From Adenophora triphylla var. japonica (Eukaryota; Streptophyta; Magnoliopsida; Asterales; Campanulaceae): a stretch of DNA of 64,000 nucleotides. The stretch spans positions 25,894-89,893 of the forward strand of contig JAFEMH010007440.1 of NCBI GenBank assembly GCA_022495995.1, in the 5' to 3' direction. Positions 1-10,000 of the stretch are shown one piece after another; within the stretch, counting starts at the first letter, position 1; each line of letters begins with the position of its first letter. The translations under genes were made by a program, and so were the position numbers. The notes under the pieces are model-generated. The model saw nothing but the letters and a program-made list of their open reading frames with translations. It did no database searches and was not told where the DNA came from.

Positions 1-105
1 CACCTTTGCTTAGAGAAGGCGACTGGAAATGCAATCACCTTTGCTTAGAAAAGGCGACTGAAAATGCAATCACCTTTGCTTAGAGAAGGCGACTGAAAAT
101 GTAAT
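1..105. repeat. 35-bp tandem repeat, 3 copies (CACTA sub-terminal zone)
   Basis: Three copies of a 35-bp unit beginning 'cacctttgcttaga' and ending 'gaaaatgcaat' stand head to tail with 1-2 differences each. A truncated fourth copy begins at 106. The 'caatcacc' and 'ggcgactg' words recur inverted near the 4.5-4.8 kb end, supporting an assignment to CACTA sub-terminal repeats. The array probably continues left of the window. Confidence 0.7.
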
Positions 106-559
106 CACCTTATCCCGAATGAAAATGATGTTTTGCCATCACATTAGTTCTTAAATGTTTCATTACAATAATATAATTGTTACTACATAATATTATGAAT
201 TAATATTGATAAATCAACAAACTTTTCCAAAACTTAATTGAAAACAAACTTTTAATCATTTAAAACTAAATATAATGTCTCAAAATAACATTCACCATTA
301 CATTTAACAAACTATTCATGTCCTACTAAACTTGTTCAAGAACCATTCTAGCTACCATATTATGTTCAAAAATCAATAGTCTAAGGGTATATACTCCCTC
401 TAGAGCACAAACCAAAAGAAAGATCAAGTAACCATACTAACTATAGTCTAAGGGTATATACTCCTGCTGAACCATCCGTTATGTTGGAGTAATCTCAGAC
501 TGATCACGCTTAAATTGAGTGGCCTGGACAAGCAAGCTAGTTTTGACTTCTACTTCTAC

Positions 560-673
560 TTATTTTATTTTTTCTGTTTCATCCTCAAATGCTGAAGCTT
601 TTCCCTTGCGCTCCATTGCTCTGCGTTTTGCAACCGGAACATATTCAACATAGTCATCATCATTCTCCATTTC
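560..673 (-). pseudogene. Captured fragment of DEAD-box RNA helicase RH35/DDX41 (N-terminus)
   Basis: Read on the minus strand, an exon opens after a good acceptor (...tcgcag at 680-674) with Glu-Met and then DDDYVEYVPVAKRRAM. That is the conserved N-terminus of plant RH35, the DDX41/Abstrakt homologue. It continues with a Lys-rich stretch and a short acidic tail and stops at 560-562. Relative to the family as I remember it, about seven residues (the AQKILQ region) are missing after the RRAM motif, and none of the helicase core is present. This is the last exon-like piece in the chimeric minus-strand series, and its in-frame stop would end such a transcript. Identification rests on motif recall, not a search. 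Confidence 0.8.
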
Positions 674-1141
674 CTGCGAGTGCAAGATATGGAAATATTA
701 TACACCCAGATAAATACATGTACACGTATTAGTTGACTTATAACATATTGGAGACCAATCCTTTGGCTTGTCCAGCCACTGTAACATCCTCAACTTAGAT
801 ATGTATGTTCACAGCATTCATCAAAATGCCACAAAACCACACCATGTATATCTCAATTATAATAGTACTAAATTAAAAAAAATGAAAGGAAAGTTATGCT
901 ACAATTACCAAACAAGAACTTCCTACGAAATCCACACCATCCTCCTACCTCCCCCTGCCCTATACCCTCACATAAAAATCCATTGTTGTTCTTAACCAAG
1001 AATAAAATGGACATTCCATTTTTTGGGACATGCTTTATGCGTCATAGAGTTCTCATTTACTGTTTTCTTAATGTTTCTTTACATGATTCCTCGTGCTGCT
1101 CCCAACCCAAAGTGGAGTTAAATACCTTTTTCATTATGCAC

Positions 1142-1621
1142 TTTTTTTCCCATTGCTTAGAGCACTTGCTATCACTGCTGTTGATGCAGACATTGGGATT
1201 TGTCTCTCTGCCTGTGCCAGCAATGACCTAGCTTCGTCTCTTTCTTTCTTAAGCCTAGCAATTACACGGCATGCAGCATCATGCTGCCAACACAAATACA
1301 TAATCTTCAACCAAGCTTTCACTTGACACAAAAACAATGACAGAAACCAGATGTATTGTACAGTAAGACTAAAGAAAAAATGAGAGGAAACCATAAGAGG
1401 AAAAAACATTGACAGAATAAGCATTGACTAGAGAATATCACTAAACTACATGAGTCATGAACCTAATAAACCTATTTACAAGGCAACACGAGTAGGAAAC
1501 GGGAAAGCTTTTTGAAATAGCCACTTATCAGTACCTGGTATAAAGCATGACTTAGCTCTTGCCTTGCTATATGTAGTTGTTGCTCCAATGCGAAGTTAGC
1601 AAGCATCAGCCCATCCCATTC
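1142..1621 (-). pseudogene. Captured exons of PRP19/MAC3 (plant U-box spliceosome factor)
   Basis: Two minus-strand exons are recognisable. The first (1621-1535, 29 codons) begins with [16 protein letters not shown], follows an AG acceptor and ends at a GT donor. The second (1283 to about 1142) opens with [19 protein letters not shown] and runs through a QAERQIPM segment. Both match the tetramerisation coiled-coil region of plant PRP19 (MAC3A/B) that follows the U-box. The U-box upstream and the WD40 repeats downstream are absent, so this is a piece copied from a host gene with its intron, not a gene. It lies between the SYP61 and RH35 pieces in the same orientation. Confidence 0.85.
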
Positions 1622-2262
1622 CTACATCAAACAGTGAGAAAATTCCAAATAGGAAAAACTGAAGAAAAGCATAAATTAGAGCAGATTAGGAAATATTTAA
1701 TTAGTAAGGTAAAAAATTAGCTGACTTCCCAGAATCCTAGGGCATTAAAATAAACTCAAAAAGTACTTATATGAAAGGAAAAAATGGCATCCTTCAATCA
1801 GAAATTTATTATTGAAAAATAAAAAGCTTCTTTCAACTACACGAAGTCCCAGAATGACATGCTCCAGATCACCAGCTTGTACACACAAAAGTATGAGCCC
1901 CATATTGAACTTGACGCATTACGCATACTACAATGTTATTTTGTGAAAGGTAAAAAAAGTATAATGGTAAAAGTGAAACATGAAAGTAGAATGGATTAAA
2001 AAGGAGTTTGCCCTATTACTAATATTGTGACAAAGTAAGAGCTTCAAAATAAGTATACAAGTTTTTGTGCCTTCTGCAACAGACAACCCCATATGAATTT
2101 ACAGTGTAAACCTCTTAGGAAATACATACATGAAATAGGAAACCATTGAATAAGTGAAGTGTATCCTAACCTAGAAGTGGAATTTTAGAAAGTATAAGCA
2201 AATATTAAAAATGAGAATGCAGTGAATGTAGCTAAAACTTTTTCAAGAGAATCACAAGTAAC

Positions 2263-3057
2263 CTGAGTCCTAGCAGTACTGGTCCATCTCCTTCGTTTTT
2301 CAAGCTCCACTTCGTTAACACCATACCAAGCAGGGTCTCTAGCAGCCACAGATATTGTCTTGTCCAATTCATCCACCTACCGATCATAATAATAGATTTA
2401 AATAAAAGGCAAAACTAATATTTTGGTCACTGAACTATTGGCCAATTTCCAATGTCATCAAAATTTAATTTAAATTAATCATATGAGGTCACTTAACCAA
2501 CTTTCGTTAGATTTATGATAATTTATTGGATGGAGTGGTGACATTGAAAAAAAAAAGTGAAAAAGTTCAGTGAGGACAATCAAAAAAAGAAATGAACTGT
2601 GAGACATTGGAATTTTCCCTATAGTTTAGTGACCAAAATATTAGTTTAGCCTAAATAAAACATGAAAAAGTGTCCTTGAACCAAGAGGTTACTTGAAGCC
2701 TTGTTCCATTCAGAGTGGAAAAATAAAACAAAAATAAAAATTGGTTATATGAGATCAAATATGGGATATGCAAGATTAAATAGTAATAATTGGGTTGTAA
2801 ATGGTTAAGAATCAACATGAAGGTACGATCTTGCTGCAATATACTACATCAAATTATAAGAGGGAAGTGCATACTCATATTTCACAGAAACAACAAAACA
2901 TGTAAAACTTGTGCAACCAAAATATCATACTTCGAACATATACCTGCCACTCGGTGCTCTCACAACTGGCATGGAACTCCTCTGTGAGACGGAAACGCTC
3001 TTCAGTATTTGTAATTGTGTGTTCCCATTGGTGAAAAGTCGACTGCAACTTATCAAT
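2263..3057 (-). pseudogene. Captured exons of SYP61 (syntaxin-6-type Qc-SNARE)
   Basis: Two minus-strand exons of exactly 114 bp (38 codons each) lie at 3057-2944 and 2376-2263, both with AG/GT borders. The first has IDKLQSTFHQWEH and ends ESTEWQ. The second starts VDELDKTISVAARDPAWYG and continues with VELEKRRRWTSTARTQ. This is the syntaxin-6 N-terminal domain of plant SYP61. The SNARE motif and the C-terminal anchor are missing, so no functional SNARE can be made. The intervening intron (2377-2943) is kept, showing that genomic DNA rather than cDNA was captured. Both exons are open in their family frame. Confidence 0.88.
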
Positions 3058-3107
3058 CTAATCAAGTTGTATAAAAAGACTGTCAGATGACTTTTGGATT
3101 TTTAACA

Positions 3108-3112
<5 letters not shown>

Positions 3113-3139
<27 letters not shown>
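3113..3139. repeat. (GA)n microsatellite
   Basis: About 13 consecutive GA units. Just after it, an imperfect 32-bp word containing 'caagcgtgggtgtgagtgtggg' appears twice (about 3195 and 3284). These lie in the intron-like spacer between the kinase and SYP61 fragments of the CACTA element. Confidence 0.9.
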
Positions 3140-3143
<4 letters not shown>

Positions 3144-3413
3144 AAAACCCTAACAACCATCAACGCATTTCAAAACTCAATATATGTGCATACCAAGCGT
3201 GGGTGTGAGTGTGGGATTGAATCTGAAAATATGTGCAGAAAGAGCAAGAGATTTGAAAAACCTAAGAAAATTAACGTGCATATCAAGCGTGGGTGTGAGT
3301 GTGGGATTTCAAAAGAATACATTCTTAGCAGGGCCCAAACATTTGCTTAATTAATCAGGAAAACATTGTATTTCATCTCTACATGGTAAAAGCTGGGTGT
3401 AGATGGTACTAAC

Positions 3414-3719
3414 CGATCCATGCCATTCTGCACGATGCACTGTACCAAAGGAGTCTGTGAAGCAAGCAAATAGTTCTATCAGTTTACTCTTGCCATCCAT
3501 AGATGCGAGACACTCAACATAGGAAAATGATAGATGGAACACAACTGGATGGGAAATTACCAGCACCAACACGCTCTTTGATATGCAATTCGTCCCAAGC
3601 GATCTCCAGCCAATCCATTGCAAGCAAAGGCTCAAGATTCACACATCTTTGGTTAGTCATAGCTGAAGATTTTGCTCGACATTCGTGTCTTCTCCTGGTT
3701 TCCATCAGGTCTGCCTGGA
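3414..3719 (-). pseudogene. Captured exons of a CTR1/EDR1-type Raf-like protein kinase
   Basis: Exon one on the minus strand (3719-3561) contains LEPLLAMDWLEIAWDEL followed by HIKERVGAG, the linker and the start of the Gly-rich loop of CTR1-like MAPKKK proteins. Exon two (3454-3414) supplies SFGTVHRAEWHGS, the rest of the loop. The splice sites are GT/AG, and at the junction the expected Gly codon of the GxGxFG loop reads Asp, so the copy has drifted. Only about 65 residues around the ATP-binding loop are present; the catalytic Lys, HRD and DFG segments are not. This is the first coding piece downstream of the CT-rich leader on the minus strand. Confidence 0.85.
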
Positions 3720-4198
3720 CTGATGAAACATAAGTAGAACGAACAAGCAACCCAATATGGTATTTGAAAATTTTATTAGTCATGAATTGGGTTGCTAACC
3801 ATGGAAATTCCAAACAGAGTGGTTAGACCAAACCCCATGCCCACAGAAAACCATAATTTCAAGAACCTGTCAACAACCAATCACACAAGTAACAAATATT
3901 ATACCAAAAAAAACAGATCCATCAATGTACCAAGCAAAGAATCCTCTTTCATTTTTAGGGGAAGAACACCAGGAATTAAACCCTAATTTTGGGTTAAAAA
4001 TAAACCCCAAATCGAGAACATAGCTAATCAACAAAAATACACCGACAAAATATACCAAAACAGTCGAAATTGACTTTTCAAAATTAAATCAAACTATCAT
4101 AAATTCATACAAAACACGCAATATTTGTATACTTATAGACCAATTTCGGATCAAAATGGTCAAATCCATGTTAAAAACTCAAAATGAGGGGAATTATA

Positions 4199-4400
4199 CC
4201 TCTTGAACTGGCTCGATTTCGGATCGGAGAGAGAGAGATGATGAGCGGAGAGAAGACCGGAGCGGAGAGAGGCTGACCGGAGAAACGACCGGAGCGGAGA
4301 GAGGCGGAGCGGGAGAGACGAACGCAGCGGAGAGAGGCGGAGCGGAGCAGGGAGAGGGAGAGAGCGGAGAGATAGAGAGAGAGAGCCTTTGTTTCTTTAT
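4199..4400 (-). promoter_or_regulatory. GA/CT-rich leader, possible first exon of a chimeric CACTA transcript
   Basis: Read on the minus strand this is a CT-rich stretch made of near-repeats of 'ccgctctctc', ending in CAAGAG followed by gtataat, a good splice donor at 4200/4199. It resembles the 5' leader of a plant gene and is followed on the same strand by the kinase, SYP61, PRP19 and RH35 pieces. Promoter activity is inference; only composition and the donor are seen. Confidence 0.45.
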
Positions 4401-4539
4401 TTTATTTATGATTTAGTTCTTTAATTTAGGTATCTCAAATTTAATTTTTTTTTATATCATTTACGGTATTATGTGATTGAATTGGCCGTCGCCTTTTATT
4501 AAAATTACTTTTTCCATGTATTTATATTGATTAAATTAT

Positions 4540-4796
4540 ATAATTAATCAAACGTGATTGCAAAAGTCATCACAGTTTCAAAAAAGCAGTCACGTTTGAT
4601 TTTTTCATATTGGCGCCCGTTTTCCACGTTGGCGCTCCGGACGAAATTACCAAACGTGATTGCACATGTGATTGTACTGCCATCTCCTTAAGGTAACGTG
4701 ATTGCTTTTTATTTCCGTCTCCTTATCTGGTCTATAGAGACTGCTTTTTTTAGCCATCACAAAAAGCAGTCACAATAGGCTATTTTTCTTGTAGTG
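4540..4796. repeat. CACTA right sub-terminal repeats and terminus
   Basis: Short motifs related to 'aacgtgattgc' and 'aaaagcagtcac' recur in direct and inverted orientation up to the terminal tttttcttgtagtg. Such arrays are the usual transposase-binding zones of En/Spm elements. Confidence 0.75.
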
Positions 4797-5419
4797 AGAG
4801 AAAGGTCGTGTTAGTATTAAAATACATGTGCTATCTTGCTTAATCGTGAGAAGGTAGCACAAATAGCGTATCATCCTTGATTTTTGATTAAACCTTTATC
4901 TAAACCATGAATAATTGTTGATGAATACATGTTGTTTGAATACCAATCCCGAGAATTTCCTTCATTATAAAGAGTTCAATATAAGAGAGTAGTTTGCATT
5001 TATTTTTGGATAATCAACAAAACAATTTTCTCCCAAAATCCATTTCTTATTCTTAGTTCTTATTTAAAAGCAAGTATTAATTAATATTAACACTGTGCTC
5101 GTGAGATCGATCCGCATTTATTGTCTCTATACTACATCTACATCTTGCATTTGCAGTATTATTTAATAATTGTCATTTGACTTCTACTATACAATTCTTG
5201 TCAATATTTCATTGAGGTCCCCTTAAGAGACCCTCCACTTTTTTATCATTTATAAAAGTGTAAATTTACACCCGGTTTATTTTGTGAATATCAATAAACT
5301 TAAAGTAAAATAATAAAATTTATTTACTTTTGAAGAAATCTTGAAAGTTATGTCCGATATGTAGTTTTTTTTTTTTTTTTTTTTACAAAAGTGATATATA
5401 GTATTTCCAGTACTGCATC
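4797..5419. other. AT-rich intergenic stretch, nothing recognised
   Basis: About 620 bp with no convincing coding potential. It contains a T-rich run near 5366-5384. I see no terminal repeats or RNA gene here. Confidence 0.6.
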
Positions 5420-6700
5420 AATGAGTTGATCTTATAAAAAACTAGTTTTTTCTACACCTTAAAAAAACGGGTTTTGACAATGCACTCAAACCCTCCGCTA
5501 CTACGATTCCGTCTCTCTCTTAAAAAGGGCGTACTCCATGCCGGCGAAGAGGTGCGATCGTGATAGGACATTGACGGCCCCGATTTGCTTGCTACTACTC
5601 AATAAATCAACTGCAATCCACTAAATCTCTCAAGCCAATTGTTCGGCACAATCCGTAAAAATTAACCACATTTCACGAAGTTAGACAACATCGTAAAAAA
5701 GCCCTTTTTGATTAGCCAGTGCTAGGTATAATAAATGCCAGTCCATTTGTTTTACAATACCAGTGTATGTAGTTTGGCCAGAACAGAAACACGTTGGGTT
5801 AAAGTGTCAGTGTAGATTAAAAATATGCCAGTGTTAGTGTAAAAAAGTGTCAGTGTGAGTGTAACAAAGTGCCAGTGTTAATGTAAAAAAGTGCCAGTGC
5901 ATGTATATTAAGTGACAGTGTAAAAAAAATGCCAGTATTAGATTAACAAAGTGCCAATGTGAGTGTAACAAAGTGTCAGTGTGAAAAGTGTCAGTGCATG
6001 TATTATTAATTCGGTATAAAGATTGTCATTATAGGATAAAAATGTGCCAGTGTTAGTGTAACAAAGTGCCAGTGTGAGTGTAACAAAATGCCAGTGTAAA
6101 AAGTGTCAGTGTGAGTGTAACAAATACACATGCACTAGCACTCTTATTTTATATATAAAAAAGAGAAAACCTGAGTAAAAAAATTATGTGAAACACTGGC
6201 ACTCATAAATAAATGCACTGACATTTAAAAACACACGCACTAACATTCGAAACATGCATTGACAATCAATTACGCACTTACTGGCACTTTATTATACACT
6301 CACTTGCACTCTCTTATACCCTCACTGGCACTCTCTTATACACCAACTGACACTTGATCATATATTAACTGGTACTCAATTTCTATTAAAAAATAGGGAA
6401 GGAAGGGTTACACTCATCAACCCAAATCCCATATTCTTACTGCAAATCTCAAGTCCTTGCTTAATTAAAAATCGACTTATGGGACTGGGTGGAATGCTAC
6501 GTTGAAAGGGCATATCTTTTTTTAATTAGATTTGTTTAATGAAAGAACAATTCGTATTCAGGGATTACCGCAATAGTTGTCGGAAGAATCGATACATGGG
6601 ATTCCGACGCATGCCTTTTCTTTTGAGCGTTATTCCGCTTCCTTACAAAACCCGTTTTATCTAAACTTTATAAAAAATTGGTTTTTTCTAAGATTTTGGC
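5420..6700. mobile_element. Fold-back-like element with 'gccagtgt' minisatellite arms
   Basis: The outer parts are imperfect inverted repeats: 'aaaacgggttttg' near 5464 faces 'caaaacccgtttt' near 6646, each next to a 'ttataaaaaa...ttttttct' word. Inside, about 5750-6130 carries many copies of a roughly 20-bp unit (agtgccagtgt-tagtgtaacaa). About 6190-6375 carries the same unit inverted (actggcactctcttatac). A transcript through it could fold into a long imperfect hairpin. There is no coding capacity. I cannot assign a superfamily or a clean target duplication, so calling it a transposon is inference. Confidence 0.5.
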
Positions 6701-7020
6701 TGCATCAATAATTCTTTAATTAAAATTTATAATATTCTAAAATTGATCAATATAATCAATATGTGATTCTCTATTTTGGATAGAAGGAGCATATCAAGAG
6801 TTTATTACAAAAATTAATATTTTAAAGTACATTCTATATTAATACTTTTCAAAAGTATTTATATAGCATTACTTTAATTGTAATAATGTCCTTCCTACAT
6901 ATTTGAAGTTGACTTTGTTTTCATCACATTATATATATTATGACCTCTTTTACATAGAAATATCAAGAAGATCATACCCCCAGTTTTTTATTTTAATTTT
7001 TTCTATTTTCGTTATCAGGC
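6700..7020 (+). promoter_or_regulatory. Upstream region of the glycosyltransferase gene
   Basis: AT-rich, with a tatatatatta box near 6930-6940. The sequence directly before the ATG (T-rich tract then ttatcag at 7011-7018) looks like a splice acceptor, so the gene may have a 5'-UTR intron and a start site further upstream. No other motif is convincing. Confidence 0.35.
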
Positions 7021-10000
7021 ATGGATTCAGTTGCTGGTGTTACAAACGCTAGTTACCATCGGAAGTCTGTGCCAGAGGCATCGGAGACATCAAATACAAT
7101 CGATGGCGGCCACAACAAGTACATTTTATATGTAAAAGCTCCAAGGATGGTCGTTTTATTTGCTGTCGCCGCTCTCTTATGTCTCGTTTTTCATTTTCAC
7201 TCCTATCCTCTCCAATTGGTCACTCACTACAATTCATTTACTTTTGTTGCGGGCGGAAATCAATCTACAACTCCTATGAAGGTATGTTTTGTTCTAGCGT
7301 CATGAAAATGAATAGGAAGTCGTCTTAACATCATTTACCTAAGTGAATGAATGAATGCTCATTTTTTTGGTTTGATTATTGATTTTGGAGAAATTTTGAT
7401 AAACAATTGTATTCTTAATGAAAAATGTAATTAATACTCTCGTCTCTTGGTTCCAAAATAAAAAGTCTCATTTGCTTAAAATAAATTAAAAAAAAAAAAT
7501 TATGAAAACAAATAATAAGTCTCATTTGACAATTAAAAGTTTGTATGGATGATTCATTATTTACTTGTAGTTTCTTGAATTACATTTTAATTACTAAACT
7601 TTCTAGAAATGTGTCTATCTTTTGGGAACAAATACAAATTTAATGAGATTTGTTTTGGACGAAATAAGTAAAAAATTAAATGACGCTGATATGATATATC
7701 CCATTTTAATTAAATGAGATCAATTTTCATGATGCTGAAATTGTAATCCATTCATTTCTGAAAATTTTAAATATAGATTCAATTTTGAATGAACATCAAC
7801 AAAATATTTAGGAAAAAAAACTATTAAAATATATTATAATACACTATTAATAAGAAAAATAGATTGACATAAATAAATTGTTGATCAAAGTTTAATTAAA
7901 TTGACAAATAAAAATATGGGAGACTCTTTCGGAACCGAATGAACATTTTTCAATTCATAATTTTTCCCCATTTCTAGATCCATCTCATCAATAACCCTTT
8001 TCGGCAGTTTTAAAGATAGTTTTCTTTTTGAGGTGGTCTCCCGTGAGAACAAGGGGATCTGTCTCATGCATAAGACGGGTCGACCCATGAACCATGGGGC
8101 ATGACCCGCCACGTGGCAGCCTTTTATAGGTCAATTTTTTTTTTTATATTATATTTTCGGCTTTTTAGTGGTTTAGAAAAAGTAATAGTTACCATCTCTT
8201 AATGTAATGACTGTATACATATAAAGTAATATTGTTCATAAGTAAACGTAATACCTGTTTTAAAAAAACAAAAGCTCATTTTTACCCATTTTTTCAAATG
8301 TAATACAAATTATATGTATTACATTTGAAAAGTAATAACTTATGTATATGAATGTAATAGTTTATACAAGTAAATGTAACACTTTGATAGATGAAATTAT
8401 AACATATTTCTATAGATAATGTAATACTTTTACATGTATCATGATAAATTTGAACTCATTGTAACTTATTGTTTGAAAACATATAGATATCTATACATAT
8501 GTGTTACAATTATGTACAAATACTATTACATATAAATAACACGTTTGCTATATTTTAGTTATAATAAGTATTACTTTTGCCTAACGAAGAAAACATAGGG
8601 AAAAATACTATTACTTTTCTGTATATATGTATTACTTTAATGTATACAAACTATTACTTTATATGCATACAATCATTACATTATGTTATAGTAACTATTA
8701 TTTTTCACAAACTGAAAAAAAAAAATTTAAAATTTTTTTAAAAAAAACTTTTTTTTTTTGGGCCTATGAGAGGCTGCCACGTGTCAGGGTCGGACCCATG
8801 GGTCCTGGAGCAAAAAAAAAAAATTATAACACATTTATATATGATAAGGCCTAAAATTGGGTTCAAGGCCCAATTTGCATCAATGTTGCTGGCTGGAACG
8901 TGCTTGGCGTGAAGAAGAAGTGGCTGGTCATGGGTCAGAATCCGACCCGTGGACTTCTAAATGTGATAATTCATTTCCCCCACTTTTATCTCAATAAGAA
9001 CGAAACCTTTAAAGTTAAATAAATGGTTTTTTTATTTTAATTTTTGGAATGAAACTTAATCACGTTATACTCTTTTTTGCTTTTAGAGTTCAATTCATTT
9101 TAAAGATATTTATAATTCACGTTATACCTCAAAACTTCATCACGTTATACCTCAAACCTTAATCACGTTATACACCAAAAGTCAATTTCTTTAATTTTCC
9201 CGGAATTAATATATGATACTACCTCCGTCCCAATCTAAATGTCCAAGTCAACAAAAAAAAAAGTTTGACTTAGACATAAAATGCAAATCTAATCATCCTA
9301 TTAAAATTTTAAAAATTGTTATTGATAAATTATTAATTTATTTATCAATAACAATTTTTAAAATTTCAATAGGATGATTAGATTTGCATTTATATCTAAG
9401 TCAAATTTTTTTTTTTGGTCAATTTGGACATTTAGATTGGGACGGAGGGAGTATCAATTTACTGGCCTTTTCTGTCTTTAAAAAAGCTCCATTTGATAGG
9501 TATGAAGTTTTCTACGATCGTATGTATAAGTCTATAAAAACGATTTTGAGGGTACCTTTGTATATTGGTGATTAAAACTGCTTCAAAATTTTCAAATTTC
9601 CTTTGAGGTAAAAGATAGACACTTTTTTGGGGTTGTTGAGAGTGGTCATTTGCAACATGTATGATGCTCCATTAATTCATCTAAAAAAAAAATCATGCCA
9701 TTTAACAAGTCAAATATCATATTGATGATCCTCGATATTTTTGAAATTGCATTATAATTATTGTTTAGTTTTTCTAATCTAAATTATTTAGGACAATAGA
9801 CTGCAAAAAACAAGAACAGATCTGGATTTATAATTTTATTATTCAAGTTTGAGTCGAGATAGTCTATGAGTTGTTATTGTGCATGGATTGTTGTTCAGAG
9901 ATTATCGATTAACAAATGTGATGTATTCAATTTTTTATGGCTTTTTAGTTTTTACACTGCCAATTCAGAAATTTTATTTTCTTTTCTTTTTCTATTTCTT

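Larger units (their letters stand above)
1..4796. mobile_element. CACTA (En/Spm) element with captured host-gene pieces, left end outside window
   Basis: The right end at 4783-4796 reads tttttcttgtagtg, the reverse complement of a CACTACAAGAAAAA-type CACTA terminus. Inside it (about 4540-4790) short sub-terminal motifs such as 'cgtgattgc' and 'gcagtcac' occur in both orientations, as is usual for this superfamily. At the left edge, 35-bp direct repeats look like the sub-terminal zone of the other end, so the missing terminus is probably just off the window. No transposase is visible, so the element is non-autonomous. Its interior holds minus-strand exon fragments of at least four host genes (Pack-TE or transduplication). 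The 3-bp target duplication cannot be tested because one end is absent. Confidence 0.85.

Noticed and set aside
1..4796. The four gene fragments as genuine host genes
   Set aside because: Each covers only one or two exons of the parent, all within 3.2 kb in one orientation next to a CACTA terminus.
8030..8112. Part of the minus-strand open frame in intron 1 as a gene
   Set aside because: It overlaps the arm of the inverted-repeat element and has no homology I recognise.
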